Numbered from the stretch's first letter, positions 9,535 to 18,859 are shown. The stretch is 64,000 nucleotides of DNA from Lentibacter algarum (GCF_040580765.1 NZ_CP158687.1:1178001-1242000); one strand, 5' to 3'. Notes: generated by a model from the letters alone, not told the origin. Numbers and translations: made by a program.

Positions 9535-9564
9535 GCGTGCACACCCCGTGCACATTGCGTGCAC
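9535..9564 (+). repeat. Three direct repeats of (G/C)CGTGCAC at 11-bp spacing
   Basis: GCGTGCAC at 9535, CCGTGCAC at 9546 and GCGTGCAC at 9557 lie in the 161-bp gap between the ABC-F gene and the convergent hydroxylase gene. The 11-bp period puts all copies on the same face of the helix. GTGCAC is itself a palindrome. The function is unknown. Confidence 0.85.
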
Positions 9565-9659
9565 CGCCTGAATGGGGCCTCTCTTAAGACAAAATTAGGT
9601 AATGAGGCGTGCGGTCGCGAAAGCCTTTGGTCATAAACTTGCTCCGCCGCTTGCGCGGA

Positions 9660-10385
9660 TCAAAGCGCAGCGGCGCGGGTGATTTCGTCTTGGGAGAGGC
9701 CGTATTTGGCGGCGAATGTCTTACGGGCTGCAATCAAGCGGGCGTCATCGGGGCGCATACCGAGGGTGCGGATAAACTCTGCGCGCTGTTTGGATTTTAA
9801 AGCGTCGCGGTCGATTGCTGTGTGCATCATGCGGTCGATGACGTCACCGCCCGGCGAAACGTGAAACCATTTTGAGAAGTCGCGGAAGTGATGCTGGTTG
9901 TGCAGGGTTGTGACGTGACGCTCGATTTTTGTTTTGGGGATCGTGAGGTGAGATGTCATGTGAAACCACTCATAAGCCAGAAACATTCCCACGCCGCCAA
10001 CCAGAACAACTGCCACGGAGATATGGAACGCGGCGGGCAGGCCGAGGAGGGCGGCAACGCCCCAGACCAGCCCGAAGTTGAGCCCGAGCACGGGCAGGGC
10101 GACCCAAGGCGGGACGAAAAACAGAGCGTGGTTTGTCGGGAAGTCGTGATGGCCGTAATGCGCTTGATAGAGCAGGTTAAAGGCCCATTGCTGCTTGGGT
10201 GGAGGCAGGTGAAAGACAAACCTGTGCAGATTATATTCGTTGAGCATTTGGGCGAGAATGCCAAGCGGGACAAGCAACCACGCCCAGAGTGGAGCATGGA
10301 TAATCAGGATCACCACGCCTGCAAGGGCGGCGAGGCCCATGAGGGCCACGCTGATGTGGGAGAACATGATCTTGAGGCGCATCAT
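9660..10385 (-). CDS. Sterol desaturase / fatty acid hydroxylase superfamily membrane protein
   Basis: A 241-residue integral membrane protein with His-box motifs of the di-iron hydroxylase superfamily: HRFVFH near residue 54, HYGHH near residue 76, and a later pair EWFHMTSH and HNQHHF. Several hydrophobic helices precede and separate them. The family uses O2 to hydroxylate or desaturate lipids. The substrate is unknown; in this family it can be fatty acids, carotenoids or sterols. It sits 41 bp after the short-chain dehydrogenase on the same strand, so the two may be co-transcribed. Confidence 0.85.
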   Translation of the reverse strand: MMRLKIMFSHISVALMGLAALAGVVILIIHAPLWAWLLVPLGILAQMLNEYNLHRFVFHLPPPKQQWAFNLLYQAHYGHHDFPTNHALFFVPPWVALPVLGLNFGLVWGVAALLGLPAAFHISVAVVLVGGVGMFLAYEWFHMTSHLTIPKTKIERHVTTLHNQHHFRDFSKWFHVSPGGDVIDRMMHTAIDRDALKSKQRAEFIRTLGMRPDDARLIAARKTFAAKYGLSQDEITRAAAL

Positions 10386-10426
10386 CCTCGCGTCCTTTCG
10401 GGGCAGCCGAAGCTATCCCCCAAAGT

Positions 10427-11182
10427 TCACTGCATCCGAAGCGCGCCGTCAATGCGGATTGAGGTTCCGTTGAGGTAACCTGATTCGACAATGAAGGCCG
10501 CAAGCTTGGCGTATTCGGCGGGATCACCAAGGCGCTGTGGGCAGGTCACGTCTTTGGCGAGGGCGTCTTGCACATCTTGGGGCAGGCCCTTGAGCATCGG
10601 GGTTGCGAAGATACCGGGGGCGATGGCCATGACGCGGATGTTGTCGCGCGCAAGGTCACGGGCCATGGGCAGGACCATTCCAAGGATGCCGCCTTTGGAG
10701 GAGGCGTAGGCGACTTGGCCTTTTTGTCCTTCAAAGCCTGCGATGGAGGCCGTGTTGATGATCACACCGCGCTCGCCGCCTGCGTCGGGTGCGCCTTTGG
10801 CCATGGCGGCGGCGGCGAGGCGGGCGACGTTGAAGGAGCCGACCAAGTTGATGTCAATCACGCTTTGGTAGAGCGCGAGGGGGTGCGGGCCGTCGCGGCC
10901 CAATGTCTTGGCGGGGGGGGCTATGCCTGCGCAGTTGATTGCGGCGGTAAGTCCGCCCATAGCGGATGTGGCGGCGTCAATCGCGGCAGCAACGCTGACT
11001 TCGTCTGTGACATCGGTCTGGGCAAAATGTGCGCCGATCTCTGCAGCGACGGCTTCGCCGCGCTCTGCATCACGGTCCAGAAGTGTGACTTCTGCGCCGA
11101 GCGCGCGAAAGTGACGCGCGGTGGCTTCGCCGAGGCCTGAGGCTCCGCCTGTGATGATGGCTTTGGTGGCTGAGAGTTGCAT
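10427..11182 (-). CDS. Short-chain dehydrogenase/reductase, 3-hydroxyacyl-CoA dehydrogenase type II-like
   Basis: A 251-residue Rossmann-fold SDR. The cofactor motif is TGGASGLGEATA, the NAG-equivalent is NCAGIAPP, and the catalytic Ser-Tyr-Lys is in NTASIAGFEGQ and YASSKGG. An acidic residue after beta-2 (LLDRD) suggests NAD(H) preference. The overall sequence resembles the HSD17B10/type II 3-hydroxyacyl-CoA dehydrogenases of beta-oxidation or branched-chain amino acid breakdown. A palindrome just upstream suggests control by a TetR-type repressor. Confidence 0.9.
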   Translation of the reverse strand: MQLSATKAIITGGASGLGEATARHFRALGAEVTLLDRDAERGEAVAAEIGAHFAQTDVTDEVSVAAAIDAATSAMGGLTAAINCAGIAPPAKTLGRDGPHPLALYQSVIDINLVGSFNVARLAAAAMAKGAPDAGGERGVIINTASIAGFEGQKGQVAYASSKGGILGMVLPMARDLARDNIRVMAIAPGIFATPMLKGLPQDVQDALAKDVTCPQRLGDPAEYAKLAAFIVESGYLNGTSIRIDGALRMQ

Positions 11183-11213
11183 GGGAGGCTCCTTGGCGTG
11201 TGCGCGCGTGAAA

Positions 11214-11227
11214 TGAACACTTGTTCA
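11214..11227. promoter_or_regulatory. Palindromic operator candidate upstream of the SDR gene
   Basis: TGAACA-CT-TGTTCA is a 14-bp inverted repeat centred about 38 bp upstream of the SDR start codon. Sites of this form are typical of TetR-family repressors. The cognate regulator is not in the window. Confidence 0.6.
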
Positions 11228-11246
11228 ATAACGCAAGCCTGCTGCT

Positions 11247-12296
11247 TTAGTCAACTTTGTTGAGGCGCTTGGCGATAAAGCCGAGCAGGAGCACTGTGAG
11301 CATAATGCGAAAGATGTGGTGCAGGGTCACAAAGGCGGGGTTGGCTTGCAGCGAGAGGGCGATGAGGGCCATTTCGTTGACGCCGCCGGGGGCAAACGTG
11401 ATGAAGAGAGTTTTGAAGGGCTGATCTGTCGGACCGACAAGGAGGGCCGCGAGGGCTGCGCCAATGGCAAACATGAGTGTCAGAGACAGCAGCGACAGCC
11501 AGAGGCAGCGGCGCAGCGTGGGCATATCAAGGCCTGCAAAGCGCATCCCGAGAGAGGCACCGACAACAAGCTGGGCGAGCAGGATGAGCCAGTTGGGCAG
11601 GGCGAGGGGCTGGCCCATCAGGGCAAACCCTGCGGAGACGATCAAAGGGCCTGTGAGCTGCCATGCGGGCAGACTCAGAGCTCGGCCTGCAAAAAGGCCG
11701 AGAGCGAGGATCACGGCGGCTTGGGGATACATCGGCCAAGTGACGGGGACGGTGTTGAAGCTGAGCCCGCCTGCGGAGCCGACGGGATAGCCCAGCCAGA
11801 GCGAGAGACCAGCGGGAACAAGCGTGATCACCAGAATGATGCGCAGGAATTGCTGGGCAATAAGGGTTGGCTGATGTGCGCCTGTGGCTTCGCCCATGGC
11901 GATGGATTCGATTAGACCGCCTGGCGCGCCCGAAAAGAAGGCTGTGGGCGCGTCATAGCCGCCGATCACGCGGAAGACGGCGTAGTTCAACCCTTGAGCG
12001 AGGAGAACGAAGGCGACCATGGCCGCGAGGGAGGGGAGGAGATCATGCAGGGAGGCGAGGAGCGCGAGCGTGACTTGCGCGCCGATGACCGCTCCGATGA
12101 GGGCGATGAAGGGCAGGCGGAGATTGATGGGGAAGACATAGCCTGCGGGCAAGCGGTTTGTTGCGAAGATTGCAACGGGGGCTGTGGCCAAGAGCGAGCC
12201 GATGAGGAAAGGCAGGGGCAGGCCGGTGGCTTGGGCGATCAGAGCGCCAAAGAGCGCGAGAACGAGGAGGGCGGCTGTCTGCGGGATATGAGGCAT
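11247..12296 (-). CDS. AbrB-family (ammonia monooxygenase-annotated) integral membrane protein
   Basis: A 349-residue polytopic membrane protein with about ten hydrophobic helices arranged as an internal duplication (GLPLPFLIGSLLATA in the first half, AWQLTGPLIVSAGFAL in the second). It has the SGAPGGLIESIAMGEATGAH and FAPGGVNEMALIAL loops characteristic of the AbrB duplication family. Some members are misleadingly annotated as ammonia monooxygenase; the family is thought to be a regulator or transporter. The ATG at 12296 is chosen because the 24 upstream residues are polar and unlike the family. Divergent from the M20 gene. Confidence 0.8.
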   Translation of the reverse strand: MPHIPQTAALLVLALFGALIAQATGLPLPFLIGSLLATAPVAIFATNRLPAGYVFPINLRLPFIALIGAVIGAQVTLALLASLHDLLPSLAAMVAFVLLAQGLNYAVFRVIGGYDAPTAFFSGAPGGLIESIAMGEATGAHQPTLIAQQFLRIILVITLVPAGLSLWLGYPVGSAGGLSFNTVPVTWPMYPQAAVILALGLFAGRALSLPAWQLTGPLIVSAGFALMGQPLALPNWLILLAQLVVGASLGMRFAGLDMPTLRRCLWLSLLSLTLMFAIGAALAALLVGPTDQPFKTLFITFAPGGVNEMALIALSLQANPAFVTLHHIFRIMLTVLLLGFIAKRLNKVD

Positions 12297-12457
12297 CTGG
12301 GGCTTTCTGGCAGGCTGTTTTCCAGAGGGGTGCCTCACTGGGGTATATCCAAAACTTGGCTGATACAATCGGCTTGCGATGCGGGGCGGGTTGCATCCTC
12401 TGGCCGTTGCGGCTCATATCGTGCGGAAAGAGCGCTGTGCTTGAGCGGGGGGAAATG

Positions 12458-13621
12458 ATGCTGACAAATCTTGATCTTGTGGAGCTGACGGCGTTTCGCC
12501 GAGAGTTGCACCGTTTTCCTGAAGTATCGGGCGAAGAGGTGGAGACGGCGCAACGGATTGTGGCGGCGCTGACAGTGCTCTCGCCAAGCAAGATTCTGAC
12601 AGGGCTTGGTGGCCACGGGGTTGCTGCAGTGTTTGACAGTGGTGTCGAGGGGCCAACAGTTTTGTTTCGGGCCGAACTCGATGCATTGCCGATTGAAGAG
12701 AAAAACAGCAAGATTGACTATGCCTCAGAGATTGCAGGCAAGAGCCATGTTTGTGGGCACGACGGGCATATGACCATGCTGCTCGCTTTGGGGCGTGTTC
12801 TGGCGCGCCAACCTGTGGCCAAGGGGCGGGTTGTCTTGATGTTTCAGCCTGCGGAAGAGGATGGCAGCGGTGCGAAGGCTGTTGTGGCTGATCCGGCTTA
12901 TCAGGAGATCGCTGCTGATTGGGCCTTTGCCATTCATCTCGAACCGGGCCGGCCGTTTGGCTATGTCTCGACAGTGCCTGGCCTGATCAACTGCGCGTCT
13001 CTTGGTCTGACAATTAAGCTGACAGGTAAGACGGCCCATGCGGCCGACCCTGAAGACGGGGTCTCCCCAGCGCGCGCGATTGCGGAGCTTATCCCAAAGC
13101 TTGAGGCGCTTGGCACGGGTGGTGCTCTGGATGAGGCGTTTCGCTTGGTGACGCTTACGCATGTGCAGATCGGGGAGCCGTCTTTCGGGATTGCGCCAGG
13201 GGATGGCGTGATTTTTACGACTTTGCGCAGCACCCATGACGCGGGGCTTGAGGGTATCGAAACAGCGGCGCGGGCACTGGCAGAAGCGGCGGCGCAAACA
13301 TACGGGCTGGGCGTGGACTTTGAGGTGACGGATCACTTTGCGGCGTCAATCAATGCTCCCGAGGCCTATGAGGTTGCAATCAAAGCGATGGAGACGCTTG
13401 ATGTTCCCTATGGGGATGCGGGTGTGCCGATGCGGGCGTCAGAGGACTTCGGGGTGTTTGGTTGGGGCGCGAAAGCAGCGATGCTCTGTCTTGGACCAGG
13501 GGAAGATTATGCGGCGCTGCACAATCCTGATTATGACTTTCCTGACGATATTATACCGATTGGAACAGCGATTTTTGAGCGTATCGCGCGAGATCTGCTG
13601 GGATCGGCGCAAGAGCCGTAA
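12458..13621 (+). CDS. M20-family amidohydrolase (hippurate hydrolase / aminoacylase type)
   Basis: A 387-residue metallopeptidase-fold protein of the M20D group that cleaves N-acyl amino acids or similar amides. Features are RRELHRFPEVSGEE, the metal ligands CGHDGH (residues about 100-105), the catalytic EE pair in MFQPAEEDGSGAK, a dimerisation domain, and a late His. The start is one of two adjacent ATGs; the second (12458) is better spaced from the GGGGGGAA ribosome site. Its last 71 bases overlap the end of the convergent RTX gene. Confidence 0.9.
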   Translation: MLTNLDLVELTAFRRELHRFPEVSGEEVETAQRIVAALTVLSPSKILTGLGGHGVAAVFDSGVEGPTVLFRAELDALPIEEKNSKIDYASEIAGKSHVCGHDGHMTMLLALGRVLARQPVAKGRVVLMFQPAEEDGSGAKAVVADPAYQEIAADWAFAIHLEPGRPFGYVSTVPGLINCASLGLTIKLTGKTAHAADPEDGVSPARAIAELIPKLEALGTGGALDEAFRLVTLTHVQIGEPSFGIAPGDGVIFTTLRSTHDAGLEGIETAARALAEAAAQTYGLGVDFEVTDHFAASINAPEAYEVAIKAMETLDVPYGDAGVPMRASEDFGVFGWGAKAAMLCLGPGEDYAALHNPDYDFPDDIIPIGTAIFERIARDLLGSAQEP

Positions 13622-16600
13622 CGTCTTTGCGTGACAGGCAGGGGAAACGACGCGAGCCGTAGGCGGCGCTAAGAGGCTGGCCGGCTATGGGGGCGATGGC
13701 CTTTGACAAGCTGGCCAAGCTTGGGAGAGACAGCATTTTCAGGCTTTCCGGGCCTGGATAAAAGCTTTCTGAAGCGGCTCCGTTGGCGAAGATCACGGCG
13801 TGTTTTGGCAAAAGGATATGGTGGTAGGTCACTGTGTCTTTTGGCTTGATGATATGGGCCAGAGTTGTTTGTTCGGCGAGATGTTTGGCACGCAGGAAAC
13901 GCGGTGCACCATTGGCGGAGACCAGAAAGCAATGCTGCTGGGAGACAAAGAGCGCGGCGGTATTGCCCAAGGTATCAGGCTTGATCCGTACAGGGCGCAG
14001 GCGCGGTATGCTTTGAAGCGTTTCGAGGGAGATGACCGTTTTATCCTGCCACAAGATAGGGGCATATTGGCCCTCGGACGTCAGCACCTTGTCGCCGCAG
14101 CGTAGGCTCTGGACAGGCTGTTGGCCCTTTGATGTCTGGATCAGCGTGCCACTGGCGTAGCAGGGAATGCCGATCGATTGCAGCTCTGGTGCGCTGTTGA
14201 CCTGATCTGGCCTGATCCCTGCAAGTGTAATGCTCTCGCCATTGGGGAATAGAAGCACCGCGTCGCCTGATCCGTCGCCATTGGTGTCGGTGACGGTGAC
14301 ATCCCATACATTGACTGGATTTGAGTCCTGATCGTAGAGGGCGCTGACATCGAGCTGGTCATTGGTCACACCGTCGCGATTGTCATCGGTGATGGAGAAG
14401 TCTGTGATGGTGTCGGCCCCAAAACCATCAGCGAAGAGGAACGTATCGTCGCCTGCGCCGCCAGAGAGGCTGTCATCGCCTATGCCACCTGTGAGGCTGT
14501 CGCTTCCGACACCGCCAACCAGCGTGTCATTGCCCGCCTCGCCATCCAGCGTGTTTGAGAGGGTCGGTTCTGTGTAGGTTATGGTTTGGTTGAGGCCCGC
14601 TGGGATATATTCGAGGGCTTGGCCATCGGCATCAAGGAGAACCCAATTGTGGGTTTCAAAGGTCGGCTGAACTCTGCTCCCGCCTGCAGCGATCGTGCTA
14701 TAGGGGACGAGTGCGCCAGACTGGTCGATCCACCAGAGGCCGACAGGCGCATCTGAGGAATTTATAACGGTCAGTGAGGTCGCCGCGCCGCTAGAGCCTG
14801 ACGGGTGATCGAGTGGGTCAAAGGGGGCTGTGTCGCTGACAAGAAGATCGTCACCGCCGCCACCTGTGATAACGTCATTGCCCGCGCCGCCATAGAGCGT
14901 GTCATTGCCATCTTCGCCTGCGATGCTGTCGTTGCCTGTGCCTCCGAGGATATGGTCGTTTCCGCCGCCGCCTTCGAGCGTGTCTTGGCCTGCGCCGCCG
15001 AGGACATCATCATCGCCCCAGCCAGCTGTGATGCTATCACTCGCCCCGCCTGAGGCCTCGACGGCGGCATAGAGTTGAACATTGTCGAGGGCTAAGCCCA
15101 ATGCGTCATTGGCGCCAAAACCCGCAAAACTAAGAGTGTTTGAGCCGTCTCCCGCGCCGCCGATCAGATGAAAGGTGTAGTTTGTGAAGCTGCCGTCGCT
15201 GGCGTCGATTGTGCCGACAAGCTCCCCATTCCAGAGGAGCTGAAGCTGGTTGTCACCAAGCATGCCGTCTGCGGCGGTTGTGATATCTCCGACATCAAAG
15301 CTCAGCAGATAGGCCTGTCCGTCCGAGATGCCTTCTACTGACTGGCTGATAACATTGTGCTGGCCAGACGCCGACTCCATGTCCATCCAGTTGCTACCGT
15401 CTGTGGCGTTGAGGCCGCCGCGGTTATCGTTGTGAACGTTGATAGAAAAGCCGTTCGCATCTGTCCAGCCGACGATATTGCCGCTGGGTGCATCGAACCC
15501 ATACACCGTGGGCGTCATGCCTGTGGTGTCTTCAAAAGAGCCGTTGATGATCAGGTTTGGCCCTGTGGTGACAAAGTCATCGCCAGAGAGGGTGTCATTG
15601 CCCCAATCGCCGCTAAGTGTGTCAGCGCCGCTGCCGCCAAAGGCTATGTTATCGCCTTGGCCGACATAAATTTGATCATCGCCCGCTTCGCCATGCACGG
15701 TGTCATCACCATCATTGGCCCAGATCGTGTCGTTGCCTGCGCCTGAGCGGACAGAATCCGCATCGCTTTCGCCGATGGCGTCGCCATTGTCGATCCAGTC
15801 TCCATCGGCATCAAAGTCAAACTGCCCAAGCTCGTCATCGCCTGATGTGCCTTCCACCACGCCGTTTTTGGTGAGCTCGACGATCTGCTCGATGCCTGAA
15901 AACTGAAGTATTTCACCAGAGTTGAATGTAACAGTGCCGCTTTCGGCTGTGGTGTAGGTTATGAAGTCGACGTTTGAGACATAAAGGGTGTCGCTGTCGT
16001 TTCCTGTCTCGCCTCCATAGATTATGTCGCCTGCGGCACCAAAGATGTGGTCTGCGCCGCCGCCGCCATCGACACTATCGGCGCCTTCGCCACCCGACAG
16101 AGTATCGTTGGCATCACCGCCTAAAAGCGTGTCATTGCCCAAGTCTCCAACGATGCGGTCCTCTTCAAGGCCGCCGTCAATATAGTCATTGCCAGCGCCG
16201 CCATCGAGCCAGTCGTATCCGCTATCTCCAGTGATGAAGTCATCGCCGCCGTAACCAAAAACGAGGTCGTTGCCATCGCCTCCGATGATTGTGTCGGCTG
16301 CGCTGTCTTGCCAGCCGCCTTCGAGCTGATCATCGCCAGCGTCACCAAAAATCACATCGGCCCCAGCGCCGCCGTTGACAAAGTCATCTCCTACATCCGC
16401 ATAAAGCGTGTCGGCGCCGGCTTGGCCGTCGATCTGATCGTTGCCTGAACCGCCAAAAACAGCGTCATCCCCTTCACCTCCAGTGAGGGTGTCGTCTTGG
16501 GAGAAGGCAACAATTGTGTCGTTGGCGTTTGTGCCATCAATCAGATTGGTGCCGTCGACGCCATAAATGGTTGTGAAATAGGCTAGTAAGCTACGGGTGC

Positions 16601-16817
16601 CAAAACTTGCATCGGTGCCGGTTGTACTGGTCTGGCCAACAGAGAAGCTTTGTGTGCCATCCGAGAGTGTGAGTGTCCCTGTGTCTTGCTCGACGGTGAG
16701 GCTATAGGACGGGCCAAGCTGCGAAAAGTCGAGCGTGTGGCCCGCGGTTGTCTCAGATATTGAGGACCAGAAGCTCGCGGAGTTCCAGTTTATGGCTGTT
16801 ATCGTATAGGATGCCAC
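13551..16817 (-). CDS. RTX calcium-binding protein with Hint domain and VHL-like beta domain
   Basis: A 1,088-residue protein from a GTG start with AAAGGA eight bases upstream; the frame also reaches an ATG 17 codons earlier that lacks such a site. The N-terminus (ASYTITAINWNSASFWSSI) is a recurring opening in roseobacter Hint proteins. Order of parts: RTX nonapeptides (GGxGxDxxx) at about 130-270 and 340-410; a DUF642/galactose-binding-like beta domain (about 415-585); more RTX; a segment at about 675-740 resembling the VHL beta domain; two further RTX blocks; and a C-terminal Hint domain from about 886 (CYASGTLIQT, Cys first). RTX proteins are normally secreted by type I systems and fold on binding calcium outside the cell. 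No secretion genes are adjacent. The Hint domain may self-cleave; its final HN-type splice end is not evident. Confidence 0.9.
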   Translation of the reverse strand: MASYTITAINWNSASFWSSISETTAGHTLDFSQLGPSYSLTVEQDTGTLTLSDGTQSFSVGQTSTTGTDASFGTRSLLAYFTTIYGVDGTNLIDGTNANDTIVAFSQDDTLTGGEGDDAVFGGSGNDQIDGQAGADTLYADVGDDFVNGGAGADVIFGDAGDDQLEGGWQDSAADTIIGGDGNDLVFGYGGDDFITGDSGYDWLDGGAGNDYIDGGLEEDRIVGDLGNDTLLGGDANDTLSGGEGADSVDGGGGADHIFGAAGDIIYGGETGNDSDTLYVSNVDFITYTTAESGTVTFNSGEILQFSGIEQIVELTKNGVVEGTSGDDELGQFDFDADGDWIDNGDAIGESDADSVRSGAGNDTIWANDGDDTVHGEAGDDQIYVGQGDNIAFGGSGADTLSGDWGNDTLSGDDFVTTGPNLIINGSFEDTTGMTPTVYGFDAPSGNIVGWTDANGFSINVHNDNRGGLNATDGSNWMDMESASGQHNVISQSVEGISDGQAYLLSFDVGDITTAADGMLGDNQLQLLWNGELVGTIDASDGSFTNYTFHLIGGAGDGSNTLSFAGFGANDALGLALDNVQLYAAVEASGGASDSITAGWGDDDVLGGAGQDTLEGGGGNDHILGGTGNDSIAGEDGNDTLYGGAGNDVITGGGGDDLLVSDTAPFDPLDHPSGSSGAATSLTVINSSDAPVGLWWIDQSGALVPYSTIAAGGSRVQPTFETHNWVLLDADGQALEYIPAGLNQTITYTEPTLSNTLDGEAGNDTLVGGVGSDSLTGGIGDDSLSGGAGDDTFLFADGFGADTITDFSITDDNRDGVTNDQLDVSALYDQDSNPVNVWDVTVTDTNGDGSGDAVLLFPNGESITLAGIRPDQVNSAPELQSIGIPCYASGTLIQTSKGQQPVQSLRCGDKVLTSEGQYAPILWQDKTVISLETLQSIPRLRPVRIKPDTLGNTAALFVSQQHCFLVSANGAPRFLRAKHLAEQTTLAHIIKPKDTVTYHHILLPKHAVIFANGAASESFYPGPESLKMLSLPSLASLSKAIAPIAGQPLSAAYGSRRFPCLSRKDVTALAPIPADLARYAQKSLFQSV

Positions 16818-17021
16818 GACATCAGTCCTTTGTTGATCGAGAGTGCGCACTCTGTGCGCGGGGCCCATGACCCGAGACGCGAAAACCGTTGGATCGGCTG
16901 CAAAGCTACTGTGTGAGCGTTAAAATTTCTGAAATATCGGAGGGTACTTGCGCCCGAAAGAAGGGCTTCAGGGCTAAATCTTTAGCGGATTTTGGCGGTA
17001 TCAGTGTTTGAACTGAAAGTT

Positions 17022-17098
17022 TGGTAGGCCCGGCAGGACTTGAACCCGCAACCAAAGCGTTATGAGCGCTCTGCTCTAACCAGTTGAGCTACAGGCCC
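17022..17098 (-). tRNA. tRNA with CAU anticodon, probably tRNA-Ile2
   Basis: A 77-nt cloverleaf on the minus strand with acceptor GGGCCTG, anticodon loop CTCATAA (CAU) and encoded CCA. The body (TAGCTCAACTGGTTAGAGCA, then CGCTTTGGT) resembles alphaproteobacterial tRNA-Ile2, in which the C34 is modified to lysidine by TilS so that AUA is read as Ile. An elongator Met tRNA is the alternative; it is clearly not the initiator. Confidence 0.85.
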
Positions 17099-17228
17099 GC
17101 CATGAGCGACTGGTTAGCAGACGAGCGGGCGGCGTCAAGCCTTAGAGTGTCTCTGGCGCTCCATGGGCCGTTGCTATGAGGGAAGGTATGATTTAGGACG
17201 TGTGCAACTTTGATATGGGGGCTTCAAG

Positions 17229-18272
17229 ATGGCTGGCAAAAACGGAATCACCTATGCGGATGCGGGCGTCGATATTGACGCGGGTAACGCGCTTGTGGAG
17301 CGCATTAAGCCTGCGGCCAAGCGCACGGCACGCTCTGGTGTCATGTCAGGGCTTGGCGGCTTTGGCGCGCTGTTTGATCTGAAGGCGGCAGGCTATAGCG
17401 ACCCTGTGCTTGTAGCAGCGACAGATGGCGTGGGCACGAAGCTTCGCATTGCGATTGATACTGGCGAAGTCGACGGTGTTGGCATCGACCTTGTGGCGAT
17501 GTGCGTCAACGATCTTGTTTGCCAAGGCGCTGAGCCGCTGTTCTTCCTTGATTACTTTGCCACGGGGCGTCTGGAAATGGACAAGGCCGCGCGTATCATC
17601 GAGGGCATTGCGAAGGGCTGTGAGCTCTCTGGCTGTGCTTTGATTGGTGGCGAGACGGCCGAGATGCCGGGGATGTACCCTGATGGCGACTTTGATCTGG
17701 CGGGTTTTTCTGTCGGCGCGATGGAGCGTGGGCAGGATTTGCCGAGCGGTGTTGTCGAGGGTGATGTGCTGCTTGGGCTGGCCTCTGACGGCGTGCACTC
17801 CAACGGCTATAGCCTTGTGCGCAAGCTTGTTGAAGTCTCGGGCCTTGGCTGGGACGCCGACTGCCCTTGGGCTGAGGGCACGCTTGGCGCGGCCTTGCTG
17901 ACACCGACACGGCTCTATGTGAAGCAGGCCTTGGCCGCTGTGAAGAGTGGCGGCGTGCATGCGCTTGCGCATATCACAGGTGGTGGCTTGACCGAAAACT
18001 TGCCACGGGTTCTGCCCGAGGGCTTGGGCGCGGATATCAACCTTGATGCTTGGGAGCTCCCCGAGGTGTTCAAGTGGCTTGCGGCGACAGGCGGTATGGC
18101 TGAGGCAGAACTCCTCAAGACGTTTAACTCTGGCATCGGTATGATCCTTTCGGTGGATGCGAACGAGGCGGACCGCCTCAAGGCGCTGCTGGAAGCTGAG
18201 GGCGAGACTGTCAGTGTCTTGGGAGCGGTCACAGCGGGCGAGGGCGTGCGCTACTCAGGCGCTCTTATCTGA
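17229..18272 (+). CDS. purM: Phosphoribosylformylglycinamidine cyclo-ligase (AIR synthetase)
   Basis: A 347-residue PurM-fold enzyme forming the imidazole ring in purine synthesis (FGAM plus ATP to AIR). Visible blocks are [27 protein letters not shown] and the conserved [11 protein letters not shown]. The stop codon overlaps the purN start (TGATG), so the two are coupled. Confidence 0.97.
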   Translation: MAGKNGITYADAGVDIDAGNALVERIKPAAKRTARSGVMSGLGGFGALFDLKAAGYSDPVLVAATDGVGTKLRIAIDTGEVDGVGIDLVAMCVNDLVCQGAEPLFFLDYFATGRLEMDKAARIIEGIAKGCELSGCALIGGETAEMPGMYPDGDFDLAGFSVGAMERGQDLPSGVVEGDVLLGLASDGVHSNGYSLVRKLVEVSGLGWDADCPWAEGTLGAALLTPTRLYVKQALAAVKSGGVHALAHITGGGLTENLPRVLPEGLGADINLDAWELPEVFKWLAATGGMAEAELLKTFNSGIGMILSVDANEADRLKALLEAEGETVSVLGAVTAGEGVRYSGALI

Positions 18273-18859
18273 TGCGGGTTGCGCTCTTTATCTCAGGCGG
18301 CGGCTCCAACATGCTGTCGCTTGTGAAGAGCATGACAGGGGATCACCCTGCGCGGCCCTGTGTTGTTTTGAGCAATCGCGCGGACGCGGGCGGGTTGGCT
18401 AAGGCCGAAGCGCTCGGGGTGGCGACCGCTGTGGTCGATCACCGGCCGTATGGGGCAGATCGTGGAGCGTTTGAGGCTGAGCTGCAAAGCGTTCTTCTGC
18501 GCCATACGCCTGATATGATCTGTCTTTGCGGCTTTATGCGTGTGCTTACTGAGGGCTTCACCAGCCAGTGGGACGGACGAATGCTCAATATTCACCCCTC
18601 ACTTTTGCCAAAATACAAGGGGCTGCACACCCATCAGCGGGCCTTGGACGCGGGCGACAGCGAGGCGGGCTGCACTGTTCACGAGGTCACAGCAAAGCTG
18701 GATGACGGACCGATCCTTGGGCAGGCGCGTGTGCCTGTTTTGGCGGGAGACACTGCCGAAACGCTGGCCGCTCGTGTGCTCACGCAGGAGCATATTCTCT
18801 ATCCTGCCGTGCTCAGGCGCTTTGCGAGCGGCGACATGCGCCCTGTAACGCTGCCCTGA
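18272..18859 (+). CDS. purN: Phosphoribosylglycinamide formyltransferase
   Basis: A 195-residue enzyme that formylates GAR with 10-formyltetrahydrofolate. It has the early GGGSNM phosphate-binding loop, the catalytic Asn-His segment NIHPSLLPKYKG and the downstream Asp in AKLDDGPIL. It overlaps purM by one base in a two-gene operon. Confidence 0.96.
   Translation: MRVALFISGGGSNMLSLVKSMTGDHPARPCVVLSNRADAGGLAKAEALGVATAVVDHRPYGADRGAFEAELQSVLLRHTPDMICLCGFMRVLTEGFTSQWDGRMLNIHPSLLPKYKGLHTHQRALDAGDSEAGCTVHEVTAKLDDGPILGQARVPVLAGDTAETLAARVLTQEHILYPAVLRRFASGDMRPVTLP

Noticed and set aside
13551..14162. Intein splicing in the Hint domain
   Set aside because: The Cys-first Hint domain is C-terminal with no following extein and no evident HN splice end; self-cleavage is more likely.
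14400..16500. Possible CRISPR-like or minisatellite array
   Set aside because: The spaced near-repeats are degenerate RTX codons (GGxGxDxxx), in one reading frame, not repeat-spacer units.
17022..17098. Initiator or elongator tRNA-Met
   Set aside because: The acceptor stem lacks the initiator mismatch, and the body resembles Ile2 rather than elongator Met; the latter is not wholly excluded.
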